A DNA stretch of 46,292 bases from the NCBI GenBank assembly GCA_021774875.1, contig JAJFIP010000174.1, positions 1 to 46,292 on the forward strand, in the 5' to 3' direction. Under the pieces are notes generated by a model. That model made no database searches. It was given only the letters and a program-made list of their open reading frames with translations, and was not told the DNA's origin. This stretch comes from Emcibacter sp. Lineage in GTDB: Bacteria; Pseudomonadota; Alphaproteobacteria; Sphingomonadales; Emcibacteraceae. The position numbers and the translations under genes are program-made. Each line of letters starts with the position of its first letter. Within the stretch, counting starts at the first letter, position 1. Positions 29,214 through 37,753 of the stretch are shown in pieces.

Positions 29214-30044
29214 ATGAGTTTTCTAAGGTTATCAGGATTGTATGCTATTATTACTATGGCGGTTTTCTCTCTATATGGTTGCCAGACCACCACTGGGGAA
29301 AAGACAGCAATACCATCGGCAAATGCGCCTTTATCAAGTTCGTCTCTGACTGCAAAATTGTCAGAAACTGACATGCAAAAGTTGCATAAAATCATCAAGG
29401 ATTACATTCTGGCTAATCCAAGCGTTATTAATCAGGCCTTACAGATATCACGCATCCGCCAGCAGACACGCTCTCTGCAAGCCACTTCTGATTTGCTTAA
29501 AAACAGACATAAGGATCTCTATGAAGATGAAGTTCCTCTCGACAATGGTGTTGACGATGCTGAAGTAACTATTGTTGAATTTTTTGATTATCGCTGCGGC
29601 TTCTGTAAGAAGGCCTACCCCGTTGTCAAAACCCTGCTCGCGTCAGACCCTAAAATCAGATTTGTCTATAAGGAATACCCCATCCTGGGCCCGGTATCCG
29701 AATTGGCAACAAGGGCTGCCATTGCGGCACATAAACAGGGTAAATACCTTGAATTTCATGATAAAATTTTCTCTACTCCGGGACGTCTGACTGAAAAAAG
29801 GCTCATGCAGGATGCAGCAAGTATCGGACTGAACATCAAGCAGCTTAAAGAAGATATGCAGGATTCTGGAACAGAAGATCTTGTCCTTCGCAACAAGGTA
29901 CTTGCCAAGGGTCTTAATATATCCGGCACACCAACTTTCATTGTCGGAAACCAGATTATTCAGGGCTTTGTCAATCTTGACAGAATGAAACGAGCCGTAG
30001 CATTAGCGAGGGAAGTTGAGAAAAATGTCGCGAAAAAAGACTAG
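29214..30044 (+). CDS. DsbA/Com1-family thiol-disulfide lipoprotein
   Basis: A 276-residue protein with a lipoprotein signal (LYGC, Cys23). A ScsC/Com1-like N-terminal helical segment (about residues 50-80) precedes a thioredoxin-fold domain with the active site FDYRCGFC (Cys128 and Cys131) and the cis-proline loop GTPTFIV. It should oxidise or shuffle disulfides in the periplasm. It is the first gene of the plus-strand operon and overlaps modA. The neighbouring T2SS and Cys-rich 1740-residue protein are conceivable clients (inference). Confidence 0.9.
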   Translation: MSFLRLSGLYAIITMAVFSLYGCQTTTGEKTAIPSANAPLSSSSLTAKLSETDMQKLHKIIKDYILANPSVINQALQISRIRQQTRSLQATSDLLKNRHKDLYEDEVPLDNGVDDAEVTIVEFFDYRCGFCKKAYPVVKTLLASDPKIRFVYKEYPILGPVSELATRAAIAAHKQGKYLEFHDKIFSTPGRLTEKRLMQDAASIGLNIKQLKEDMQDSGTEDLVLRNKVLAKGLNISGTPTFIVGNQIIQGFVNLDRMKRAVALAREVEKNVAKKD

Positions 30045-30843
30045 GTGTTCTTGTGTTTTTTTTCGAGGTGTGATTATACTGTTAGCCGCTTTCCCGGCAC
30101 AACTGCAGGCTGATGAAACAACTGCACCACAAACGCTTCATGTGGCAGTGGCAAGTAATTTTCTTTTTCCCCTGAAACAACTGGCAATACGCTTCAAGCA
30201 AGAAACCGGGATTGAACTGATTACCAGCAGCGGCTCCACCGGTACTTTATATGCACAAATTTCCAACGGAGCACCTTATGGTGTATTTCTTGCGGCAGAT
30301 AAAAGACGCCCCCGGCTTTTGGTGGAAAAGGGATATGCTGTGAAAGAAAGCCGGATAACTTATGCATATGGACAGATTATTCTCTGGGGAAATGATCGGC
30401 ATGTAGTAACTGATAAAGATTCAGAAAAATGTCTGGCCAGACTTAAGCAGTCCGGTCGTTTAGCCATAGCTAACCCACAAACCGCTCCTTATGGCACAGC
30501 GGCAAAGGAAAGCCTGCTGGCTCTGGGACTGTGGGAAAAAATCAAACCCCGTATGGTATTTGGCAAAAGTATTGCCCAGACTTATCAGTTTGTCGATACG
30601 GGTAACGCTGATTTTGGTATTGTCGCCCGGTCAGAATATCTTCGCATGGGACAACAGCGACCCGGATGTGTCTGGACAATCCCGGCAGAATATTACAACC
30701 CACTTGAACAGCAGGCTGTCATATTAAAAAGAGCAGAAGAAAATGCCAATGCTGCTACTTTTATGGCTTTTCTCACCGATGAGATGACCCGTAACTCCCT
30801 TGAAGATCTTGGATATGGAAACCCTGGGAACAGGGTCCATTAA
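30025..30843 (+). CDS. modA: Molybdate ABC transporter substrate-binding protein ModA
   Basis: A 272-residue periplasmic protein from ATG 30025; a TTG three codons earlier is in frame but less likely. The signal peptide ends near LQADE. The pattern VAVASNFLFPLKQLA, then SSGSTGTLYAQI, FLAADKRRP and the NPQTAPYG(T)AAKE loop is the ModA oxyanion-binding fold (Ser/Thr-rich sites), which binds molybdate or tungstate. It overlaps the end of the dsbA-like gene by 20 bases, so the two are co-transcribed. Confidence 0.92.
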   Translation: MSRKKTRCSCVFFRGVIILLAAFPAQLQADETTAPQTLHVAVASNFLFPLKQLAIRFKQETGIELITSSGSTGTLYAQISNGAPYGVFLAADKRRPRLLVEKGYAVKESRITYAYGQIILWGNDRHVVTDKDSEKCLARLKQSGRLAIANPQTAPYGTAAKESLLALGLWEKIKPRMVFGKSIAQTYQFVDTGNADFGIVARSEYLRMGQQRPGCVWTIPAEYYNPLEQQAVILKRAEENANAATFMAFLTDEMTRNSLEDLGYGNPGNRVH

Positions 30844-30858
30844 CTTCATTCATTGTAT

Positions 30859-30960
30859 ATGAAGAACAAGATTGCCTATGGAATAACCATTACCTGCGCT
30901 TGTTTTCTACTTTTTTTGGCTTATGATGTGACAGAATTGAATGAAATTAATAGGTTCTGA
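30859..30960 (+). CDS. Possible small membrane protein between modA and modB
   Basis: ATG 30859 to TGA 30960 gives 33 residues beginning MKNKIAYG, with one hydrophobic helix (about residues 5-22) and an acidic C-terminal tail. It fills most of the 123-base gap between modA and modB in the same direction. No good ribosome-binding site precedes it, so it may be chance. No family recognised. Confidence 0.25.
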   Translation: MKNKIAYGITITCACFLLFLAYDVTELNEINRF

Positions 30961-30966
30961 CCCTAG

Positions 30967-31650
30967 ATGAATGACTTCTCAATTCCCGGACTTACGCCGC
31001 TGCTCCTCAGCCTCAAGCTGGCAGGGCTGACAACCCTGTTGCTGATTTTTATAGCCACACCACTCGCCTGGTGGTTATCCCAGACTAAAAATGGCTTCAA
31101 ACCACTTTTCGAGGCCATAGTGGCCCTGCCCTTGGTTCTGCCACCTACAGTGATCGGCTTTTATATGCTGGTCCTGCTTGGCCCGGAAGGATTTATCGGC
31201 AGAAGCTGGATCGGAATGGGCGGTGACACTCTGACCTTTTCCTTCACAGGACTTGTCATAGCATCAATGGTCTACTCGCTGCCCTTCGTCGTGCAGCCCA
31301 TACAAAATGCTTTCGAAGGTCTTGGTCGTCATATACTGGAATCTGCATGGACGCTTGGCGCACGGCCCATTGGTGCCTTTTTCAGTGTGGTTCTTCCCCT
31401 GTCAGCCAAAGGATACCTCACGGCACTGGTGTTGGGTTTTGCCCATACTCTTGGAGAATTCGGCATTGTGCTAATGGTTGGTGGCAATATACCGGGGAAA
31501 ACAAGGGTTATTTCCATCGCCATATATGACCATGTGGAAATGCTCGATTACAGCTACGCCCATAAATTATCCGCAGGATTACTGATTTTTTCACTGCTGT
31601 TACTACTTGGGGTATATCTGATTAACCATCGCTGGCGGATCAGGACATGA
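30967..31650 (+). CDS. modB: Molybdate ABC transporter permease ModB
   Basis: A 227-residue inner-membrane permease with about five or six transmembrane segments and the BPD_transp EAA loop (E-S-A-W-T-L-G-A-R-P near residue 125) that docks the ATPase. LPLVLPPTVIGFYML is a typical ModB/CysT segment. The stop overlaps the modC start by four bases (ATGA). The ribosome-binding site is weak. Confidence 0.93.
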   Translation: MNDFSIPGLTPLLLSLKLAGLTTLLLIFIATPLAWWLSQTKNGFKPLFEAIVALPLVLPPTVIGFYMLVLLGPEGFIGRSWIGMGGDTLTFSFTGLVIASMVYSLPFVVQPIQNAFEGLGRHILESAWTLGARPIGAFFSVVLPLSAKGYLTALVLGFAHTLGEFGIVLMVGGNIPGKTRVISIAIYDHVEMLDYSYAHKLSAGLLIFSLLLLLGVYLINHRWRIRT

Positions 31651-32690
31651 CCACATCTGATGTCACCATAAAATTCAACAACCCCGGCTTTGACCTTGAT
31701 GTGCATTTTCCTTTGCCAACAAGAGGGATTTCAGGACTTTTTGGTCCATCAGGGTCGGGAAAAACCACACTTATTCGATGTCTTGCCGGTCTTGAAAGGC
31801 CCTCTCAAGCTCTAATTAGAGTGGGTGATAGTGTGTGGCAGTCGGACAATATTTTCCTGCCAGCCCATAAAAGACGGGTGGGTATGGTTTTTCAGGATGT
31901 CAGACTGTTTGACCATCTGAAGGTTGAGGGAAATTTGCTCTTTGGTTATAAGAGGACACCGGTTCCAGACCGAAAAATCAAAATTGATGATGTTCTGAAA
32001 ATACTGGAACTAAAGCCACTTCTGGGCAAAAGACCCGAAAAACTGTCCGGCGGTGAGGCACAGCGGGTTGCCATTGGCCGTGCATTGCTAACCAGCCCTT
32101 CTCTTATGCTAATGGATGAACCCCTTGCGGCACTGGGAGAGCAGCATAAAAAGGATATACTGCCTTATCTGAAAAAACTGCCTGAGAATTTCGGCATCCC
32201 AATGCTTTATGTAAGCCATGATTTTGAAGAAATAGCAGCCCTAACCCAATATATGATCTGCCTGAACAATGGCAAAATACAGGCGCAGGGAAAATTACCG
32301 GAAGTTGCTTCAAATTTACCCGAAATTATGCACCGTTGGGCCCCGGACAATTTCATCAAAGGGGAGACATGTGGGCCGGGTAAATACAAGCTCCCCGATG
32401 GACAGGTCATTCATATACCACTGGCAGCCTCTCCTGCCCGGATTGTCATCAATGCCCGTGACATCAGTTTGTTACGTATCGCTCCCGAACATCATGCCGG
32501 TGATGCCCTACTCAAAGGACAGATTGAAAAAATCGCCGAAATCTGTGGTGAAAAAAACATGATCAGAATTTCACTTGCCGGACAGGAAATTAATGTGCTT
32601 CTCGGGACACGGGGCAGTAATGAATCCTGGATATGTCCTGGTAATGAAGTTTATATGGTAATCAACAGAATAAAGCTGGAAATGGAATAG
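31647..32690 (+). CDS. modC: Molybdate ABC transporter ATPase ModC
   Basis: A 347-residue ATPase with Walker A GPSGSGKTTL (about residues 32-41), signature LSGGEAQRVAIGRA, Walker B LMLMDEPLAAL and the switch histidine in YVSHDFEE. The C-terminal part (about residues 265-345) looks like the TOBE/MOP domain that senses molybdate in ModC. Overlaps modB by four bases. Confidence 0.93.
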   Translation: MTTSDVTIKFNNPGFDLDVHFPLPTRGISGLFGPSGSGKTTLIRCLAGLERPSQALIRVGDSVWQSDNIFLPAHKRRVGMVFQDVRLFDHLKVEGNLLFGYKRTPVPDRKIKIDDVLKILELKPLLGKRPEKLSGGEAQRVAIGRALLTSPSLMLMDEPLAALGEQHKKDILPYLKKLPENFGIPMLYVSHDFEEIAALTQYMICLNNGKIQAQGKLPEVASNLPEIMHRWAPDNFIKGETCGPGKYKLPDGQVIHIPLAASPARIVINARDISLLRIAPEHHAGDALLKGQIEKIAEICGEKNMIRISLAGQEINVLLGTRGSNESWICPGNEVYMVINRIKLEME

Positions 32691-32693
32691 AAT

Positions 32694-33179
32694 ATGCACG
32701 GTATTTTTTCACGATTTACTATTTTTTTAATCTGTCTGGCTCTCTGCTCAATGCCGGTCAATGCCCAGAAAAGAAAAAAAAACAAGGGAAACAGAATGGG
32801 TAGGGACCGGGCAGCTTCAGAATGTATAGACAAAACCGACCCTACGCTGACCTTCATTCTTGATGGAGAGGAAATCTGGGTCCACACCCCTGAAGAGGTC
32901 ATGGCTCTGCCCGTAAGACAGGAAATTGACAAAGGAAAAAAAGAAACAATTATTATTGTTAAAATGATAGACCTGCTTCCCGAAGGCTGGTCCGGCGGCA
33001 GGGTAAGTTTTATCAGTTGTAAAGGCCAGCGGATTAATGTACCCGCACCGCACCTGAAGAAAAGAGGTGGCCGTTATATTATCACTAAAAACCGAAAAGG
33101 CTTTTTAAAGCTCAGCCTCAATAATGAGAAGGCTGGCAAGGTACTTATGCGTGATTTGCGCAAAATTGATGTCAGGTAG
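32694..33179 (+). CDS. Small exported protein resembling a fragment of the Moco-binding oxidoreductase fold
   Basis: A 161-residue protein starting 3 bases after modC, with a signal peptide ending near VNA-Q (residue 24) and a very basic stretch just after it. The order LTFILDGEEIWVHTPEEVMALP, then VKMIDLLP, then VSFISCKGQRINVP parallels the sulfite-oxidase/Oxidored_molyb domain pattern of a first strand, then L-x-x-L-L, then a strand ending in a G-x-x-(V/I) turn. The cofactor residues are not clearly present and the protein is shorter than that domain. Its position at the end of the mod operon supports a molybdenum-linked role. Function is not established. Confidence 0.75.
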   Translation: MHGIFSRFTIFLICLALCSMPVNAQKRKKNKGNRMGRDRAASECIDKTDPTLTFILDGEEIWVHTPEEVMALPVRQEIDKGKKETIIIVKMIDLLPEGWSGGRVSFISCKGQRINVPAPHLKKRGGRYIITKNRKGFLKLSLNNEKAGKVLMRDLRKIDVR

Positions 33180-33885
33180 GTGGGGGTTCCACATTTCTGC
33201 ATAAACTCACCGGCAGCGGTTCCGGTGCCAGACATGTCCCGTCCATATTCACTCTGACTGGCACAATCAGGTCAGGCCAGCTTTCCCTACCCTGTCCTGA
33301 AAATTTAAATCTTATCAGTTCAGGAAAACTGTCCACCCCCTGCCAGCTCGATGACCAGACATTTTCCTGCCCGTTCTGACTCCCCCCGTAATATCCAAAA
33401 GCAGCCCCCGTTGCCAACTGATCTATCAACAGGGTTCTGCTATCAGGATTAAAATTATCTGTGAAATCTTCTTCTGCTTCATAGGGCTGGCGATAAAGGA
33501 TTAGCTGTTGTCTGTTCTCGCCATCTTCCACAGGGGTACTTTCAATGGCAAATTCCACCAGATACAATCCGCCGCGGGAGGGATAGGGTGGCATAAAAGC
33601 AGCAAATCTGATTCTTGAGCTAGTGCCGGAAAAAACATATTCATTCTCGCCGGTAATGTCATTAACCACGGGATACATCCGGCTCATCCAGTCGTTGGAA
33701 ATCCGGTAAAATGCCTGCATGTCGGAAAGTCTGTCAGTCTGGTCACTGCTGCGTTCCCAGGCCCGGCTGCCAAACTGCAGCCCACTGAATAAAACCACCA
33801 TCAGAACGCCCATAATGCTTAAGACCACCAACAGTTCGATGAGGGTAAATCCAGCTTGTTTCCGCCCCAAAGTCACAAAACCCAT
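33172..33885 (-). CDS. gspJ: Type II secretion minor pseudopilin GspJ
   Basis: A 237-residue protein with prepilin leader GRKQAG-FTLIE (Glu at +5), a hydrophobic helix and the GspJ-type beta domain (D-x-M-x-x-x-Y-P-V and L-Y-R-Q motifs). It is a tip pseudopilin that assembles with GspI and GspK. Starts on the last base of the gspI stop (TAATG). Its 3' end overlaps the 3' end of the convergent plus-strand gene by 8 bases. Confidence 0.9.
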   Translation of the reverse strand: MGFVTLGRKQAGFTLIELLVVLSIMGVLMVVLFSGLQFGSRAWERSSDQTDRLSDMQAFYRISNDWMSRMYPVVNDITGENEYVFSGTSSRIRFAAFMPPYPSRGGLYLVEFAIESTPVEDGENRQQLILYRQPYEAEEDFTDNFNPDSRTLLIDQLATGAAFGYYGGSQNGQENVWSSSWQGVDSFPELIRFKFSGQGRESWPDLIVPVRVNMDGTCLAPEPLPVSLCRNVEPPPT

Positions 33886-34310
33886 TATGGCTCTCCCAAG
33901 ATGTAGCGCAGACTATTGAGCGTCACCTCTTGCTCGCGCAACCCTGTCTGCCAACTGACTCTGACAGATATGTCATATAATTCACCTAATGGGCTGGCAA
34001 CATCCACGTCCCCCACTTCCGGCTCCCCCACTTCCGGCTCATAGGGATTAATTTCAATTTTCCAGTCATATCCCTGATCTGTGCTGCCCTGCTGGATGCC
34101 TTGACGCAATGGCAGGTTATGGCCAAGGTCATTCATCAGAGCTTCGGCCTGTAGCATGGCTCTGAAATTATTTCCCCCGGTATTGACCCTGCGCAAACCG
34201 CCAGAAAATATTTCCAATATCAGGCCAAGGGAAATGGCCAGAATTGTCAAGGCGACTAGCACCTCCATCAGAGAAAATCCTGTCGCCTGGTTATTCTGAT
34301 TTTTTTTCAT
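33885..34310 (-). CDS. gspI: Type II secretion minor pseudopilin GspI
   Basis: A 141-residue protein with leader NQATG-FSLME (Glu at +5) and helix VLVALTILAISLGLILEIF, typical of GspI, which nucleates the pseudopilus tip. Its globular domain contains a duplicated PEVGE/PEVGD segment from a perfect 15-bp tandem repeat. Overlaps gspH by 20 bases and gspJ by one base. Confidence 0.9.
   Translation of the reverse strand: MKKNQNNQATGFSLMEVLVALTILAISLGLILEIFSGGLRRVNTGGNNFRAMLQAEALMNDLGHNLPLRQGIQQGSTDQGYDWKIEINPYEPEVGEPEVGDVDVASPLGELYDISVRVSWQTGLREQEVTLNSLRYILGEP
34011..34040 (-). repeat. Perfect 15-bp tandem duplication in gspI
   Basis: CCCCACTTCCGGCTC occurs twice head to tail (34011-34025, 34026-34040 on the plus strand). 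It keeps frame and encodes two copies of a five-residue PEVG(E/D) segment. Confidence 0.9.
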
Positions 34311-34773
34311 GATCCATCACAACTTTTCCAGTAAGCCAGTTCACAGCAATACGGTAATTGGTCTCACCCTGACTTAGCCGCACATAGCCGCCGGTCGAAG
34401 AACCATCAGGGAAAAAACGAATTGCGGCTGTATCATTTTCACCCTGTTCACTTTTTGCCGTATAAATTTCCACTTCCATCCCCTTGGGAAATTTCTGGTG
34501 AGTAGCAGAATCCTCCGTCCAGAATTCTCCTTGGGTTATATTGAGAAAAAACCTAACTTCACTGCTAGACCTGATGGCCTGAGAGCGGCTTTCAATCATC
34601 TGCATCATCACACCTCGGGCGGCAGTTTTTATCTCAAGGGTTTCCCTGCTGCCGGACAGTGATACCAAAACCACCGAACTCATCAGCCCGATGATGCTCA
34701 GCACCACAAGAAGTTCCAGTAGCGTGAAACCCTCATTGGTTCCATATTTTTGTCCATGACGACGAATAGCCAC
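34291..34773 (-). CDS. gspH: Type II secretion minor pseudopilin GspH
   Basis: A 160-residue protein with leader GTNEG-FTLLE (Glu at +5), a hydrophobic helix and the GspH-type beta domain. First gene of the gspH-I-J operon. It is divergent from the ECF-like gene across a 128-base gap in which no strong promoter is evident for either side. Confidence 0.88.
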   Translation of the reverse strand: MAIRRHGQKYGTNEGFTLLELLVVLSIIGLMSSVVLVSLSGSRETLEIKTAARGVMMQMIESRSQAIRSSSEVRFFLNITQGEFWTEDSATHQKFPKGMEVEIYTAKSEQGENDTAAIRFFPDGSSTGGYVRLSQGETNYRIAVNWLTGKVVMDHEKKSE

Positions 34774-34901
34774 CTGTTTTCTTGTCCTAATCTTTAATCC
34801 AGATAGCCATCATAACAAATTTTCCACTGGCATACAGAAAACAATCTTAAATTTGGCAAATCAGGAAATGCCATGTTAGTCTGTTAAAGGAGGAAAAAAT
34901 A

Positions 34902-36065
34902 TTGGCGGAAGATTTTATCAAACCTGCGACCCGGTCCACAATCAAACTGGTTTATCTGATTTTAGCTTTACAGATACTGGTTTTTCTTTCTGCGCCTTAT
35001 ATGCTGTTATCAATTGCGGTTCTTCAGGCTGGACTATGGATAAATTCGCGCCTGTCTCTGTCCATCCTTGTGGCATCCTTCAGACGTCTTGCTATTTTTT
35101 TTATTGTGATATTATTGTCCTATACAGTTTTCAACGTTGGGGAAAGTCCCACAGTTCTCAACCTAGGCTTTGCTGATCTTGAGATTAATGAGGCTGGCGC
35201 AGAAAAAGCCCTGCTGATGTGCCTGCGGGTTTTTCTTATGGTCTGGGCCAGCGTCTGGGTGCAAAAGAGCGAAAAAACTGGCGAAATGGCGTCAGCACTG
35301 CGCCGAATCGGCCTGCCCGAACTTCTCGCCACTGCCATTGACAGTACGCTCTATCTCCTGACGGGAGGGCAACAAAAAAAGAGTGATGGTGGCGGAAAAG
35401 GAAAAAACAAAAAAAACAAGGTCAAAATATCTTTCCGACAAATATTACAGGGGGATTTTACTTATGTAACCGACCGTTTTCAGGCTTCCCTAGATAAAGC
35501 AACGCAACATCTGGGGGAAAGATACCCCGCACTGGACAAGAAACGTCTTCATGATCTCACTATTATCGTGGGTATTTCTGCGGCCATTATGGGACTTAAA
35601 CTTATCCAGCTCATGCCTGGCCTGCCTGTAGCACCGGGTCACAAGAATATCATCATCATCCCGTTTTTTCTGGCTGCCGCCGCCATGACTCATTTTCGAT
35701 TTGGCGGATTTATTACCGGCCTTGTCGTCGGTATTGTCTCGGTCATGATGGGCTTCGGCAAGTTTGGAATTTTTGAGATCAGCCATTTTGCTGTCCCCGG
35801 CCTGCTTGCCGATCTACTCTTTCCCATGATTTCATTAAATGGGGCCAGATGGCTCAGGGTCATACAACTCAGCCTGATCGGGATGATTATGGGGTTTGGC
35901 CGCTTTAGCGCAAATTTTCTGGTTATTCTTCTGGCTGGAGCACCGGAAGGCGCTTTCATTCTTTATTTGCCAATGATGTTCACTCAAATTATATTTGGTG
36001 GCTTGAGTGTTTTCGTAAGTTTGGTTATCTTACAAGTTATAAATACCAATAAGGATCATATATGA
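34902..36065 (+). CDS. ECF-transporter-like membrane protein (T-component-like half fused to a second membrane half)
   Basis: A 387-residue protein starting at TTG 34902, with AAAGGAGG eight bases upstream. The N-terminal half (about residues 15-150) has transmembrane helices at about 15-45, 50-78 and 105-122 and an ALRRIGLPE segment (132-140), like the ATPase-coupling motif of EcfT/CbiQ. A Lys/Gly-rich soluble linker follows (about 155-212), then a second membrane half (about 216-380) with five or six helices, resembling ECF substrate-binding components or CbiM-like proteins. Its stop overlaps the next gene by four bases (ATGA), and the next two genes encode molybdenum-storage subunits. A molybdate or tungstate channel is the natural guess but is inference; no dedicated ATPase is in this operon. 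Confidence 0.8.
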   Translation: MAEDFIKPATRSTIKLVYLILALQILVFLSAPYMLLSIAVLQAGLWINSRLSLSILVASFRRLAIFFIVILLSYTVFNVGESPTVLNLGFADLEINEAGAEKALLMCLRVFLMVWASVWVQKSEKTGEMASALRRIGLPELLATAIDSTLYLLTGGQQKKSDGGGKGKNKKNKVKISFRQILQGDFTYVTDRFQASLDKATQHLGERYPALDKKRLHDLTIIVGISAAIMGLKLIQLMPGLPVAPGHKNIIIIPFFLAAAAMTHFRFGGFITGLVVGIVSVMMGFGKFGIFEISHFAVPGLLADLLFPMISLNGARWLRVIQLSLIGMIMGFGRFSANFLVILLAGAPEGAFILYLPMMFTQIIFGGLSVFVSLVILQVINTNKDHI

Positions 36066-36904
36066 ACAATGGAGAAACAAAAGGGCGTATTCATGTAGAG
36101 AGTGATCTAATGCGTGAATCACTTGTCAGCAGCGCTCTCAACGCCGCCTCAGAAAAAGGCAATATCCGCCGTATGGCCCCGGATGTGCATTTCATCGCAA
36201 TTGGCGGCCAGAGCATCATGGACCGGGGGTCAGAGGCCCTGTTCCCCCTTGTGGATGAGATTGTGCGCCTGAAAGAAAAATACAAAATTGTACTTGGTGT
36301 CGGTGGCGGGGCCAGGATACGTCATACCTATGCTATTGGCCGTGATCTGGGTCTGCCCGTTGGCGGCCTTGCTCGCATTATGGGCGGTGTTGAAGAACAG
36401 AACCGCGATATGCTGCAATTTCTGCTCGCCCCCCATGGCGGGATTACTTTTGTCAAAGATCATTTTCAGGATCTGCCCATGTTTCTGAATGGTGGCCTAA
36501 TACCAGTCTGTATCGGCCAGCCGCCCTATCATATTTGGGAACCGCCACCCGAAAAGGGATTCCTGCCTGAAAATGGCTCTGACGTGGGGCTTTTTCTCAT
36601 GGCTGAATTGATGGGGGCTGCCAGCATGATTTATATTAAGGATGTGGACGGCATACATACCGATGATCCCTATAAAAATGAAGCGGCAACATTGATTCCT
36701 GAACTGACAGTTGAGAACATGAAGTCCCGTTCCCTGCCTGATAGTCCATTTGAAGAAGAATTACTCAACTGCCTTGAAACATCCCGTCTGGTACGGGAAG
36801 TCAGGCTGATCAACGGACTTGAGCCTGAGCAGCTCGGCAGGGCCCTTGCGGGGGAAGATGTTGGCAGCAAATTAATGGGCAGCAAATCAAGAACACTGGA
36901 TTGA
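36062..36904 (+). CDS. mosA: Molybdenum storage protein subunit (amino-acid-kinase fold), first copy
   Basis: A 280-residue protein of the UMP-kinase-like family that includes the Azotobacter molybdenum storage protein (MoSto), which stores polymolybdate or polytungstate clusters using ATP. Visible motifs are IGGQSIMDRG (about residues 47-56), GVGGGARIRHTY (79-90), PPYHIWEP, KDVDGIHTDDP and the closing GEDVGSKL. The usual lysine of the K-x-G-G motif is alanine here (Ala46). A 35-residue N-terminal extension is present, as in MoSto. It overlaps the upstream membrane gene and is followed 10 bases later by its paralogue. Which copy is alpha or beta is uncertain, so the symbol is provisional. Confidence 0.85.
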   Translation: MNNGETKGRIHVESDLMRESLVSSALNAASEKGNIRRMAPDVHFIAIGGQSIMDRGSEALFPLVDEIVRLKEKYKIVLGVGGGARIRHTYAIGRDLGLPVGGLARIMGGVEEQNRDMLQFLLAPHGGITFVKDHFQDLPMFLNGGLIPVCIGQPPYHIWEPPPEKGFLPENGSDVGLFLMAELMGAASMIYIKDVDGIHTDDPYKNEAATLIPELTVENMKSRSLPDSPFEEELLNCLETSRLVREVRLINGLEPEQLGRALAGEDVGSKLMGSKSRTLD

Positions 36905-36914
36905 GTGGAAAAAT

Positions 36915-37748
36915 ATGAGCAATAATACCAAGGGTAAAATCTCAACCCCCGGAATGGAAAACCCTTTCTCCGGCATGACTAATGCGTCCATGCTATCCGG
37001 CGAGGAACAATATGACGACAATACTGTAAAAATTCTACCTGATGTCTGGATATTGAAAATAGGTGGTCAAAGTATCATGGACCGGGGAAAATCTGCTGTC
37101 TATCCCATCGTTGAAGAATTGCTGCAGGCAAAAAAGCAAGGCATCAAGTTCATTCTGGGTGTTGGCGGTGGAACCAGAGCACGACATGCCTATGCCATGG
37201 GGCTTGATATTGGGATGCCAACGGGGGCATTGGCAAAAATCGGAGCCTCCATCCCGATTCAGAATGGCCGTATGCTGCAAATGCTCATGGCTCATGAAGG
37301 GGCAATCATGGCCTATCATGATGATTTTGAGAAACTGCCGCTTTATCTGAATACTGGCTGCTTGCCTATCATGTCAGGTATGCCGCCGTTTGAATTCTGG
37401 GAAAAATCACCCATGGTTGGCCGCATACCCCAGAACCGAACCGATGCCGGAGTTTATCTTTTGTCAGAATTTTTCGGGGCTAAAGGCATTATTTACATCA
37501 AGGATGAAGATGGCCTTTATACCGCAGATCCAAAAAAAGACCCCGATGCTACCCTAATTGAAAATGCCAATGCCAAAGATCTTCTGGCCAGTGGACAGGA
37601 TGACCTCATCATCGAACGGGTGGTGCTGGAATATATGCAACGTGCCCGCCATACCCATGAAATCAGAATCGTCAACGGCATGAAAAAAGGTCAACTACTC
37701 TCGGCTCTACAGGGGGAAGATGTGGGATCGGTAATCAAGGCGAAATAA
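36915..37748 (+). CDS. mosB: Molybdenum storage protein subunit (amino-acid-kinase fold), second copy
   Basis: A 277-residue paralogue of the preceding gene, closer to the Azotobacter MoSto pattern: KIGGQSIMDRG (48-58, Lys48 present), GVGGGTRARHAY (82-93), SGMPPFEFW, RTDAGVYLLSEFFG, KDEDGLYTADP and GEDVGSVI. MoSto is a hexamer of alternating subunits forming a cage for Mo oxide clusters, and two adjacent genes fit that. Last gene of the plus-strand operon; its stop is 5 bases from the stop of the convergent gspO. Subunit naming is provisional. Confidence 0.87.
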   Translation: MSNNTKGKISTPGMENPFSGMTNASMLSGEEQYDDNTVKILPDVWILKIGGQSIMDRGKSAVYPIVEELLQAKKQGIKFILGVGGGTRARHAYAMGLDIGMPTGALAKIGASIPIQNGRMLQMLMAHEGAIMAYHDDFEKLPLYLNTGCLPIMSGMPPFEFWEKSPMVGRIPQNRTDAGVYLLSEFFGAKGIIYIKDEDGLYTADPKKDPDATLIENANAKDLLASGQDDLIIERVVLEYMQRARHTHEIRIVNGMKKGQLLSALQGEDVGSVIKAK

Positions 37749-37753
37749 ACGTT

